A DNA stretch of 64,000 bases. Origin: Amblyornis subalaris. Taxonomy: Eukaryota; Chordata; Aves; Passeriformes; Ptilonorhynchidae. The notes beneath the pieces are model-generated. The model did no database searches, was not told where the DNA came from, and was given only the letters and a program-made list of their open reading frames with translations. Position 1 is the first letter of the stretch; each line of letters opens with the position of its first letter. The position numbers and the translations under genes are program-made. This document shows, one piece after another, positions 20,301 through 29,194 of this stretch. The DNA is taken from the NCBI GenBank assembly GCA_018881555.1, contig JACAXG010000076.1, forward strand, positions 2,540,887 to 2,604,886, given 5' to 3'.

Positions 20301-23169
20301 GCAGCCGGCGCACAGCGGGATCTCTGCGGGGAGGCAGCCCCCGTCAGCCCCGACCGGCCCGGCCCGGCCCGGCGCCCCCGGGGCTGCTGCCGACCGACGG
20401 CCAACCCGGGGGTGGCCCGGGGAACAGCACGAAAAAAATCATTATTCGTTCAAATTCGTTGTCGCGGCGCCGCGTGAGCGTCAGCCCGCGCCCCGGAGAG
20501 CACCGAACCCCCGGGCCGAGCACACTCCGGGGAAGCGCCCGGGAGAACCGGGATGAACAAAAAGGGAAGTGATGGAAAAGGAATTAACCCCCCCGAGCGA
20601 ACCGCCTGCAAAGCTGCAATTATTCCAGCCTCTTTTTCCTTTTCCTAACTTCTAAATTTCACCTGCAAACAACGGCGAGGTAGCCCGAACAGGGTGGGGA
20701 AAGAAACTACCAAAAATTACGAGAATCGCACTGAAAATAAAAACGCGGTCGGCTTGATCCGTCCCCCTACAGATACCGACAGAGATTCAACAGAAGGAGA
20801 TAAGAATACAGATATAGAGAAATAGAGGTATAAAAATAAAGAGATACAGTAGATAGAGAACGAAATGTACGGATATATAGACATAAATGTATATATTTCG
20901 GTATATAGGTATAGATAGAGATATGTAGGTAAAAATATGAATATGAGGTACATAAATACAGATATATCGGAATAGAGATATATGACACGGCTGTACAGAT
21001 GGATACGGACACGAGAGTATCTAATGTAAAGATAACTATATGTACAGATACAGAGCTGGATCGCTGTGCACGGGGGTAAAGGTGGAGGTGATAATCGTTA
21101 TTCTTAACGATTCACCGCTTCCAAACAAACAACCCCAAAAGCGCTGAAGGCAGCGGCCCCGGCCAGGACCGAGCTCCGGCACCGGGCACGGTAACACGGC
21201 GCAGCCCCGGGAACACGGTCCAGCCCGGTCCGCGGCTCTTACGCTGCATGGCGATCCGCGGGCCGCGGCAGCTCCGCTCCCTCAGGCGGGCCGCGGGCTC
21301 TGGCGCGTCTTCCGCGGGGCGCGGGCGCAGCCCCCGCCGCCCCCAGCCCCGCGCCCGCCGCCCCCCGCCCCGTCGCTGCCGAGGCCGGGCCGGGTGCGGA
21401 ACCGCCGCGCTCCCCCCCGCCGGTTCCCCCCCCCAGATCACGGCGGCTGTCGTCCCCCGCTCCGGCCGCGGCCACCCCCGCGGCGCCGGGGATTTAATTC
21501 GCTAAAGCGGGTTATTTTTAGACGCCGGCCGTCCCCGCCGGTGCCGGTCTGAAGCGCNGGGCAGGGCACCGCGGCGCGCTGTATTTAATCCCCCCCGCCC
21601 CCGGGCCCGGCGGCACATCCCCTCCCGCCGCCCCTTCCCGGCTGGGCTCCGCGGGAGGGACGCGGCTCCGGGGCTCCCGGGAACCAACCCCGACGGGGCC
21701 GACGGCGGGCGGGGGTCGCGCCGGGGGAGGTGGCACCGGCCGCTGCCCCGAGCTCGTTAAGAGCCGCAAACTCCGAGATTTGCCCCCGGTCCGGACAAAG
21801 CACCGCTCGGCTCGGCCCCCCCCGGCGGCGCGAACCCCCCCGGGACCGGCCCTCGGCCACGGTAAGCCCCGTTGAGCCCCGCCGAGCCCCGCCGAGCCCC
21901 GCCGAGCCCCACCGAGCCCCGCAGAGCCCCGCCGAGCCCCGCCGAGCCCCGCCGCTCCCTTCCCGCTGCCTTCCCGGGCCCCGACGGAGCCGTAGACCTC
22001 CGGGCCACGAATGGGCGTCGTGTCCTGCGGGAAAACGGTGTTTGCACGTCTTTCGTTCTAGCGGGGTTCGATTTCGGCGATGTCGCCGCCGCCCNCGGAG
22101 AGCAAAAGCGGTTCCCGGGTGCCGGGTCAAACGCGCAGCTACCGCGGCCGCGATGCCAGCACCGCGGAGAGCCCACGGGGACAGCCACGGAAAGGCGAAC
22201 CGCGGTAGGACCGGAAGCACCAGCCCCTTCACGGGAGTGCCGGGGCGCGCGGTCGGTCCCCCTCTCGGTGACACCTCGATCCCCGCACACCGGCGGGGCC
22301 TCCGCCCCGGTTCCTCGTTTTGTTTTTAAGTCCCCCTCTGCCGCGTTCGATGTCGGCGAGAACCGTGATGGCTCCGTATCGGGACCGGACCCTCTGCCCC
22401 GAACCTGGTTCGGCCACCCCCGGTGACACACGGAGCCCCGGCCACGCCGAGGGAGCCCGGCCCGGTTCNCTCCGCCCCGACAGGGCAGTCCNCGTTCGTT
22501 ACACGGGAGGAACAAAAAATTAGGAGAAGAATTAACGGGAGTTTTTCTAAAGAGGGGACTAAGCCAGGCGGGAGCCGGGCAGGGGGGCGCGGGTGGTCCC
22601 CGCAGTCGGAGGGAACCGTCGGACAGCAGAGAGTCCCCGTTTCGTCCCTGCCCTCGTTGCGCGGGGAGCGGTGGGACCGCGGGGCAGGAGCCGCCGCCCC
22701 GCCGGGCCGGGCAGCGCCGGGGGCCGGGGGCACTTTTCCGCTGGAATCAACGCGGAACTCCTGTCCCCACCCGACGGGACCCAGACGGGCGCCTGGAGTA
22801 GGTGCGGAGCCGGAGTCGCCGGAGGACGGGGGACAACGAGGAGGGTTCTGATGTCGGGTACGAGGCAGGAGAGAGAGAGAGAGAGCGTGGGGCGGGCGGG
22901 ATGGACCGAGACGGACCCCCCGACGCCGTCGGGCCGCCCGCCCTTCCCCGCATCCAGCCCCGACCGCGGCCCCGACGGTGCCCCCGGGAGCGCGGAACCG
23001 CCACAGACGGAGCGGGGCCGGGCCGGCTCCCGCCGGGGCTCCAGAGCATCCTCCGGTGCCTCCGCGGGGGACGCGGAGGTCTGCGCGCCTCCTCCTCACC
23101 TGGGCTCCGCGGGAAGGGGCAGAGCTCCGCTGCCTTCTCCGACCCGGCGCGGACCCGCTCCAGCAGCAT
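16959..23169 (-). CDS. LHX3: LIM/homeobox protein Lhx3, isoform from exon 1a
   Basis: A LIM-homeodomain transcription factor needed in vertebrates for pituitary formation and for motor-neuron and V2 interneuron identity; it acts in the nucleus. The coding exons in reading order are 23100-23169, 20152-20323, 19705-19907, 19341-19492, 19077-19248 and 16959-17377. They join in frame to 395 residues, close to the mammalian length of about 397. LIM1 runs from Cys28, LIM2 from about Cys87, and the homeodomain is about residues 154-213 with the [11 protein letters not shown] recognition helix. The C-terminal tail ends [10 protein letters not shown], which separates LHX3 from LHX4. Residue identities such as [20 protein letters not shown] and [14 protein letters not shown] also match LHX3. 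One N falls in the codon at about 17074. The start is the exon 1a ATG, whose peptide MLLERVRAG fits the conserved MLLE start of LHX3a. Confidence 0.96.
17391..17470. repeat. 40-bp tandem duplication next to the LHX3 exon 6 acceptor
   Basis: Two adjacent 40-base units begin at 17391 and 17431, each opening GGACTGGTTTTACTGGGGGA and ending GGTCACGGCTGGGGG or a near match. On the LHX3 strand each unit contains GCTCCCCCAG, which looks like a splice acceptor, 40-80 bases upstream of the real one. Confidence 0.85.
19077..19248 (-). CDS. LHX3: LHX3 coding exon 5 (homeodomain helix 3 and basic tail)
   Basis: The acceptor is CTCGCAG and the donor is ACAG|GTCGGT, a weak but GT-type site. The exon encodes residues 200-256, from [15 protein letters not shown] through [14 protein letters not shown] to DAEVSFT. 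It joins exon 6 in phase 1 to give the [11 protein letters not shown] sequence expected of LHX3. Confidence 0.95.
19341..19492 (-). CDS. LHX3: LHX3 coding exon 4 (homeodomain helices 1-2)
   Basis: The acceptor is GTGTCGGCAG and the donor is CAG|GTGAGA. The exon encodes about residues 149-199, including [20 protein letters not shown] and [18 protein letters not shown]. Confidence 0.95.
19705..19907 (-). CDS. LHX3: LHX3 coding exon 3 (LIM2 domain)
   Basis: The acceptor is CTGCTCAG and the donor is AGAG|GTACCC, which has a poor downstream consensus. The exon encodes residues 81-148, the complete second LIM zinc finger: [18 protein letters not shown] and [13 protein letters not shown]. Confidence 0.95.
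20152..20323 (-). CDS. LHX3: LHX3 coding exon 2 (LIM1 domain)
   Basis: The acceptor is CCTCCCCGCAG and the donor is CAA|GTGCGT. The exon encodes residues 24-80, the first LIM zinc finger: [23 protein letters not shown] and KCFSR...YCKEDFF. Both the exon 1a and the candidate exon 1b donors end in phase 1 and fit this acceptor. Confidence 0.95.
20760..21060. repeat. Degenerate GATA/ATAGA-rich simple tract in LHX3 intron 1
   Basis: About 300 bases are built from variants of AGATATAGAGATA and GGTATAGATA, with many GATA cores. The tract is strongly AT-rich although it sits inside the CpG island between exon 2 and the candidate exon 1b. It looks like an old decayed microsatellite, although GATA-factor binding cannot be excluded. 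Confidence 0.75.
21243..21441 (-). CDS. LHX3: Candidate alternative first exon of LHX3 (exon 1b)
   Basis: At 21243-21249 the minus strand reads ATGCAGC followed by a good donor, GTAAGAGC. Spliced to exon 2 it gives Met-Gln-Gln-Ile-Pro-Leu-Cys-Ala-Gly-Cys in the correct phase. This resembles the MQQIPQCAGC stretch of LHX4, and mammalian LHX3 has an alternative first exon at this relative place. The frame stays open upstream to an ATG at 21439-21441, adding 64 Arg/Gly/Ala/Pro-rich residues that look like translated CpG island, so I favour the downstream Met at 21249. The 5' end is unknown. The human LHX3b peptide is different, so this is inference from splice signals, phase and LHX4 similarity. 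Confidence 0.5.
21861..21950. repeat. Nine-copy 10-bp array with G-quadruplex potential in LHX3 intron 1
   Basis: Nine consecutive 10-base units end in CCCC, most of them GCCGAGCCCC. They start at 21861 and the C4 tracts stay exactly 10 bases apart. On the LHX3 sense strand this reads as repeated GGGGCTCGGC, that is, runs of four Gs with six-base loops. It lies within the first intron of the exon 1a transcript, about 0.4-0.7 kb upstream of the candidate exon 1b. Confidence 0.95.
23100..23169 (-). CDS. LHX3: LHX3 coding exon 1a
   Basis: The ATG is at 23167-23169 (minus strand) and the donor is CCCAG|GTGAGGAGG. It encodes 23 residues, [20 protein letters not shown] then RSP, plus the first base of Glu24. 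Mammalian LHX3a also starts MLLE, which supports this start. The 5' UTR must extend to the right, but its end is not visible. Confidence 0.9.
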
Positions 23170-23634
23170 CGCGGCCTCCGTGGGCGCCGTCCGAGGTGCG
23201 CGGGTGGCTGCGCAGGAGTGGCGGAGCGGCGCGGAGGGGCGCGCAGGGAGCGGCGCGGGGCTGGGCGGAGCGGGGGGGCGCGGGGGGCGGGCCGGGGGCG
23301 GCACCGGGCCGCAGCTGGGCCGCGGTTCCCCGCCGGCCTCTTTAGCNTCACAAAAGCGGCGGGGGGAGCTCTGTCCCCCCGTCCCACGCGTGGCCGCGCC
23401 CGACGCGTGGGCTCAGGCTGCATCCGCATCCCTCGGGCGCAAAGCGGCCCCGGAGCCCCCGAGAACCCCCCGGCGGCCGCACGAAGGGGGTCGGGAGAGC
23501 CGCCGTCGGGGGAAGCCTCCCCCCGGGCCCGGCCGCCCCCCGGCCGCCCCCGCGCCCGGATTTCGTTTGTCCCCGCGGTGCGGGGCTCCCCCGACGCCGC
23601 CCGTGGGCAGCGGGGGGGGCTCTTCCCCCTCCTC

Positions 23635-23645
23635 TAATTAATTAA
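23635..23645. promoter_or_regulatory. LHX3: LIM-homeodomain type site TAATTAATTAA upstream of LHX3
   Basis: An isolated AT-rich island in GC-rich sequence about 470 bases upstream of the exon 1a ATG reads TAATTAATTAA, the classic LHX3/LHX4-type recognition sequence. A second pair of homeodomain cores (GGTTAATCG, CTAATTGCA) lies at about 23706-23723. Autoregulation is possible but inferred. Confidence 0.4.
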
Positions 23646-23734
23646 CCATCGCGGAGCGGTGGCGGGTGGCTGACCCCCGGCCAGCGGCGCGCTGGGGCTG
23701 CACGAGGTTAATCGCACTAATTGCAGACGGGGCG

Positions 23735-24015
23735 GACACGGACGGGGTGTGTGTGCGGAACACGCGTGTGCGCGGGGCTGCGGCTGTAGCTGCGCGGGGT
23801 TTTTCCGTGTGCGGCGGCTGTGGGGCTGAGCGGGTGCGCGGGTAGGGCTGGGCAGGCGTCTGTGGGTGCGCTCAGGTGCGTGTGCCTGCGCCCGGGCCCT
23901 GTGCCCGTGCTCTGCTCCGGGGCCACTCGCGTCTCTGCGTGTGCGGCGCTGCCGGTGCGCTCCCGGGGGCGCGTGGGTCCGTGTTTGTCTGTGAACAGCC
24001 CCGTGCGTGTGTGCG
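23735..24015. repeat. GT/CG-rich low-complexity tract upstream of LHX3
   Basis: This is a long run dominated by GTGTG, GCGCG and GTGCG steps: GGGGTGTGTGTGCGG at the left end, repeated GTGCGTGTG toward the right. Alternating purine-pyrimidine steps of this kind can adopt Z-DNA. It is a degenerate tract rather than a clean microsatellite. Confidence 0.6.
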
Positions 24016-24039
24016 CCGCTTGCCCCAGGCAGCCGGAGC

Positions 24040-24130
24040 TGATAATTGTGGTTGTTACTGTGAGCCCGTTAATCCCCCGAATCCCTTTACCTCCTGCTCG
24101 CGGGGGATTACAAATTAATAAAAGCAGCTT
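24040..24130. promoter_or_regulatory. LHX3: Candidate upstream element with paired bicoid-type sites
   Basis: TAATCC at 24070-24075 and GGATTA at 24105-24110 are oppositely oriented bicoid-class (PITX/OTX) cores about 35 bases apart, followed by AAATTAATAAA. PITX factors are known upstream regulators of LHX3 in the pituitary. The block is AT-rich next to a GC-rich tract and about 0.9 kb upstream of the exon 1a ATG. Function is inferred. Confidence 0.3.
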
Positions 24131-25110
24131 AGGGGCGGGAGCCTCCAAACACACATATGCTCCTGCCGACGGCAGCACGGGGACTTTCGCCCGCCCCATA
24201 CCGAGCCCCCGACCTCGTGGCACCCACCCCACTGCTGAGCACCCCGAGGTGCCACACCACCCTCCCGCCTGCCCCCCTCCTCGGGTGCTGCGGGGCCGAG
24301 CGCTGGGTCCGGACTGTCCCNTGGGATGGCTCATCTGGCCAGGGACAGGCCCCAGTCTGCGGGACAGCTCAGCCCCGTGTGGAAAATAGTACAGGGAGAC
24401 ATTCTGGGGACCGGGATCTGGGGTCCCCAAATAAAGTACCCAGAAACGCCAGGCTGGGGTCCAGGTACTGCCGGAGTGTGACCGGCGCCGTGCTGCACTG
24501 ACACCGGGTACCACCCGCACCGGCCCCCGACCCTCCCCAGGGACACGAGCAGCTTCTAGGGGGCAGCTGATGGCCCACACGGTCCCTTGGAAGCTCGTTT
24601 TTTAAGTGGATTTTTAATCTGAGCCTCTAAGGAAGCAGTTTAGGAAAACCCGAGTGTGGTGGTGCCTGTTTCCCGGGCATGGGGCAGGGGCGTGGCAGCT
24701 GTGGGAGGACAGGAGGGAGGGCAGGGGCTGTGTCCCACTCAGGACCATCAGTGGCACCCACCGGCCCCGTGGTCTCTCACACGGTGACACCCAAGACCCC
24801 ACAAAAGCCCCTTGTGCTGACCTCTCCCTGCACACCCTCCCGTGTGCCCCTGCTCAGGCTGGAGCAGGCACCAGGCCTGCCCATGGCTTCCTCACTGCCG
24901 TTCTGCCACCCTTAATAAAAACCACTCAAACATTTATTCCTTCCCGGTTTTCTTTCTCGTCCCTGGTTCAGAAGATTCCTTAGCAGCTCTTGAGAAGTCT
25001 GTTCTTAAAAATACACCTGCAGATGATGGATACGGTGTGACGTGGACATGTTCATGAGCTGTCCTGGCAAGAGAGTTCAGCTAAAAACAATCTGCAGACA
25101 CAGGTAAAGA
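24131..25110. other. Intergenic gap between LHX3 and the QSOX2 3' end
   Basis: No gene, repeat family or RNA is recognisable. The spacer is short because LHX3 and QSOX2 are arranged head to tail on the same strand. Confidence 0.6.
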
Positions 25111-25144
25111 GCACAAACACACCACTTTGCCCAAACGCTTGCAG

Positions 25145-25150
25145 TTTATT
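25145..25150 (-). terminator. QSOX2: Probable QSOX2 polyadenylation signal (AATAAA)
   Basis: On the minus strand this reads TTTAAAATAAACTGCAAGCG, which looks like a typical mRNA 3' end: an AATAAA after an AT-rich run, with unlike sequence beyond. It is about 3.5 kb past the stop. Earlier AATAAA copies, for example near 25495, could give shorter forms. Confidence 0.5.
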
Positions 25151-26939
25151 TTAAACAAGCACATTAATTTACAATTTAGTACAAAACAGTCACTTTTCCT
25201 TCCAAGAGAGGAATGAGACAGTAAAAACCCAACCAAACCAGAACAGACTTGGAAATGTCAAGTTATTGACTTCAAATAAATAGAACATTTAAATTACTGA
25301 AATGGTATCGTCACTATTTTCAACACCTCATGTGCAACAACACACCTGGGACCTTTGTTCCCATCCAGTTCTGTGCAGGAACAGCAGGATGGATACACTG
25401 CTGGAAACACAAAATTAGGAGTTCTCAGGGATAACTTCATTAGGTTTTCTTTAGCACTTGCAGCTTTCCTCTCTCTCCTGGCACATTCTACTCCTTTTAT
25501 TGTCTATGAAAACATCCCNAGAGCAAAGAAAGCTCCACGAATTACAAAGGGCCAAGAAATCCCTCTTNGAACTGAGTGCCCCCAGCACAGCACAATACAC
25601 ACAGGGAAGTGGCATTGCAGGAACCTCTGTGGACAACACACCACACAAATAAACCCTTCAGGATTGAGGAGATGGGGCTTGGAGGCAATTTTTTAACCAG
25701 AAACACTTTCCTGGCAGCATCACCCATCCCCCAGCACAGTCTGTATCATTANAGAGACATAAAATGATACAATTTGTCATTAGAAAGACAGAAAATAAAA
25801 ACAAGCAAACCAAGATTCACACNAGTGAATTCAAAGTCAAGAAAACCTTCCCAGATGAGGTCCTGGAAGGGAAAGCCTTGGCTGGTTCACTGGCAAGAGT
25901 TGGAGCACCAACATGGACAAGCAAGATCCTAATTTTATACTTTTATACACCGAAGAGACAAAAAAAAATCCACTGAAGTTTGAGGATTGGTTCATTTTGT
26001 TGTGTTTGCAGCAGGGTCACAGCAATATGGAAGTTTATGGTGTGTAGCAAACCCCTCACCTTGCTCCAAATCCACACTTGCTNGTTTTTAATGGCTAAAT
26101 CATCCCCACAAACCTCCAAAGCCTTATGCTTTCATGTGCAGATGAAAATGAGCAGAATGAGTTAAAGCTGATGAAACCAGGTCTATATATTTGTTAGAAT
26201 TCTACCAACAGCTATAATGACTGATTTTCAACCTGAGGATGTGCAACACCACTGACAGCAGGAATTAACTGGCCCAATCTTCCAGATCCAACACCGCTAT
26301 GCTGGGTTAGGTGTTCCTGGTGTTTGGATTTTCTTTTAAAGCCAAATGTCCTTGCTTGTGGGCTGAGAACACCTGCCCAGATTAGGCCTCTCAAAAGTTT
26401 CCTGATTTTCAAAACTAAATGTGCGATCTCCAGATTTTCCTCTTAATGAGCTTCCTCCTGGGATCTCTCACTGGATTCCTGCCCAAACCAAGGGCTCTGA
26501 TGAGCCTGGACCTCCTTCCCCCANGGGCTCACCACCATCATGTTTTCATATTCAAGCCCAGGTGCTCCGATAGGGAGTCATAAATTCCTAAAGAGACAAT
26601 GCCCAGGATTGCTCCTCATGCCAGAACTCTGCCCTCATAGGGCACAGAGTGGCTCTGTGGAGGCTGCACATGGCCCAGGGTAGGAGCTCTCCACTCTTTC
26701 CGGCTCCATGGACAGGGCCTGGAGTAATTTCTGCCTTTGGAGCAGGAGCCATGGAACACATCCAGCTGTGAGGATGGCTCAGAAAAGCACAGGCCATGCC
26801 CCTCTGCAGGAATGTTGGACTGACAGTGTCATGTAAAAGGGGATTTTCTCCTCTGCCACNTTCACAACAACCCCAGAAAGTTGTTCCTTTACCTGTTTGT
26901 TATTTTGATAAACTTAAGCAACAAGGGACAGTGAATCTT

Positions 26940-27400
26940 TGAAGCTTAATTCTGTTATTCCTCTTGGATGCTGCAGAAACACATCAGAACTACTCAATTT
27001 TGTGAACAAACAACATTCGATTACAAAAAAAATAACCCTGTGGAGTTTTTGTGCTTTTAGACCATTGTTGTTGCCAGGCTTCAAACTTCCTATGCTGGGG
27101 CTTATGAGGGAAATCAGAGGAGGACACACTAATGGCATAAATACAGGGAATTGGCCAGGGACTCCTTATTCCTTCTCGTGTAACAGAGGAGCCAGCAAAC
27201 ATTCAATTAAATTAAAAGTTGCAAATGTAGAATTGAAAGGAAAAGCCTTTTTATATAACATAATTAATCTGGAGAACTCACTGCCACGAGAAAACATTGA
27301 GGCCAAAACCTATTAGGATTAACTAAAGATTAGGTAATGGATAACTAGAACATGCTCAATTACATTGGATAGGATTATAAACTTCACTATCCAGGACGTG
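26940..27400 (+). mobile_element. Possible ancient CR1/L3-like LINE remnant
   Basis: Pieces such as GGAGAACTCACTGCCACGAG, AACATTGAGGCCAAAACCTA, AGGATTAACTAAAGATTAGG and GGATAACTAGAACATGCTCA recall the 3' untranslated part of old amniote CR1/L3 LINEs, in plus orientation and therefore antisense to QSOX2. The copy is heavily diverged and has no clear tail. The call is from memory of the family pattern only. Confidence 0.4.
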
Positions 27401-28643
27401 AATTATCCCCCCCAGCCAGGATCACAGGAACTCCCATTCCCAATGATAATTTTGTAACAGTTTTCATGGTTTCTTCTCATTGCTGCCCACCAGGACCCCA
27501 GACTGACCTGCAAAGGCAACTGCCACATTCCCAACTGCTGCCACGTCCCAGAAGGGAGCAGCTCTGGGCCTTACCCATTAGAGACCTTCCTGATCCCAGC
27601 AGNAGCATCCAGCAGCAGGGATGGAGGCAAGGGCTGTTCCATGCACTGCACAGACAACTTTACCCCTGACACTCTGTGAGCTCTGAGCTGGAAATACCAA
27701 GGGAAGAGTTAATTGCTCTGTTGTGATGGAGTTGTTCTACACAAGAAACTCAGTATTTCCAGATTTTTCAATCTGTTCTGCCATGGTAATACAAATCTTG
27801 CTGTCCTTCACTAAAAACATTGTTTTCCTTTACTAGAGTTCATCAGGATTGGCTTCTACCTGGAAAACACAATAATTACTCAGCTATTTTCTGGTTCATA
27901 AATGAGGTGAGTTATCCAGTGCTCCATTAACACATCCAATAGGGGAGTCTGTCCTTGCTCACACCTCATTTCCACTAAAACGATGACAGCATCAGCAATC
28001 AGAATCAGGCTGTTAATTGTGTCCCAAAACTCATCCTAGTGGACACACACACATCCTTGGCTGGAATGCACCAGGGAATGGATGAATGACTTGAACGTGG
28101 AATGCTTCCTACTTTAAATATGCCATGGAAATAATATTGCAGAAAGTCACATAGGTTTAGAATTGATTTAATCAGAAGAGAACTCTTGTTTCCTGAAAAA
28201 ACCATCAGAATTCCTGCTTCTCCAAACGAAGCAGCCAAGGTACCAGTGGAACGGTTCAGCACTCGGGGAGGGGAAATCAGCTCTGGATAAATTAAAAAAA
28301 ATGTAACACCTGACTTGAAGTACACAAAACAATATCCAATTTCCTCCTCCAGCAGGCACAGCGGATTGCATAATGCAATGTTTACTCTGGAAATGAGTAA
28401 AGGATGTTGGTGGGAAGTCATGGAAAAATCTTAACTGACAAACGCAGCGCTCCCTTGTGAGGACACTGACGTGGCCTCGGGCAAAGCCTGGGGATCTCAA
28501 GGCCAGCTCCACCTGTTCACTCACCACCTGGGAAATGCCTCGGGAAGAAAGGGGTCTGAAACAAGGAATACTGTATATAAAATCCCTGATCATAAATATT
28601 AAAGCTGTGTCTGGGACTGAACAGCCATGTACAACGGGAACTC

Positions 28644-29194
28644 CTACACAGAGGAACGATAATACTTCACTTTCCAGCGCTTGGATCTCATCCGGAAAAA
28701 AAAGTACATGATCATTAAAAACAAGGATGATGCTACATAGAGGATGACACACAGACTCATGTCTAGGTTGGAAAATCCAATCCCTAGGAAGGACACAGCC
28801 TGCCTCGTCCCTTTGAGGTTCACGGATGCAGCCGCGCTTTTCCCGCTACCTTGGACAGCTCCAGGATTTCCTATTGGCTTCTCTAACACCTTGGAGCCTG
28901 GATCTACTGGGTTTTCCTTATCCTGGAGCTTATTTTCTCCGTTTCCCCCCNGTTTCTTCAGCAGGTTTTTGTCTTTCACCTCCCTTGTGTCTCCCTGCTC
29001 GTTTTCACTGGCGTCAGTCTGGCTCTCGGTGTATTTATAGAGAATATTTTCACTGCTGTAGTGGGACTTCAGGAACTGTAGAACTTGTTCNTCATTCCAG
29101 CTGTGCAGTCCTTTGATTTCTTCATGACAAGCAGGACAAATGTCTGGAGTTGGCCACTGAACTTTGGGAAATTTCGGATCTTCAGTCAAATCAC
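28644..29194 (-). CDS. QSOX2: QSOX2 coding exon 12 (end of Erv domain, linker, membrane anchor)
   Basis: The acceptor is CTCCCAATTAG and the TAG stop is at 28644-28646. It encodes residues 499-681: [20 protein letters not shown], a polar low-conservation linker, then a hydrophobic helix and the basic tail [16 protein letters not shown]. Two Ns fall in the linker region. Confidence 0.95.

Larger units (their letters stand above)
18700..24020. promoter_or_regulatory. LHX3: LHX3 CpG island
   Basis: The sequence is very GC-rich and not CpG-depleted from about 18.7 kb to about 24.0 kb, interrupted by AT-rich sequence at about 20.55-21.12 kb. It covers coding exons 2-5, the candidate exon 1b, exon 1a and the upstream flank. 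Broad CpG islands over developmental regulators are a usual vertebrate pattern and often Polycomb-bound. No TATA box is evident just upstream of exon 1a. Boundaries are by eye. Confidence 0.8.
25128..28643 (-). other. QSOX2: Probable QSOX2 3' untranslated region
   Basis: This unspliced AT-rich sequence follows the QSOX2 stop codon and contains no other gene. It includes a stretch at about 26940-27400 that resembles an old LINE fragment. Its extent to about 25.13 kb depends on the chosen polyadenylation signal. Confidence 0.45.

Noticed and set aside
16959..23169. LHX4 instead of LHX3
   Set aside because: The MLLE start, the [14 protein letters not shown] segment and the [10 protein letters not shown] end follow LHX3; LHX4 ends differently and lacks the exon 1a peptide.
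18698..23641. Several long plus-strand frames across the LHX3 locus
   Set aside because: They are GC-driven shadows of LHX3 exons or of CpG-island sequence, full of Arg/Pro/Gly/Ala and without splice or domain support.
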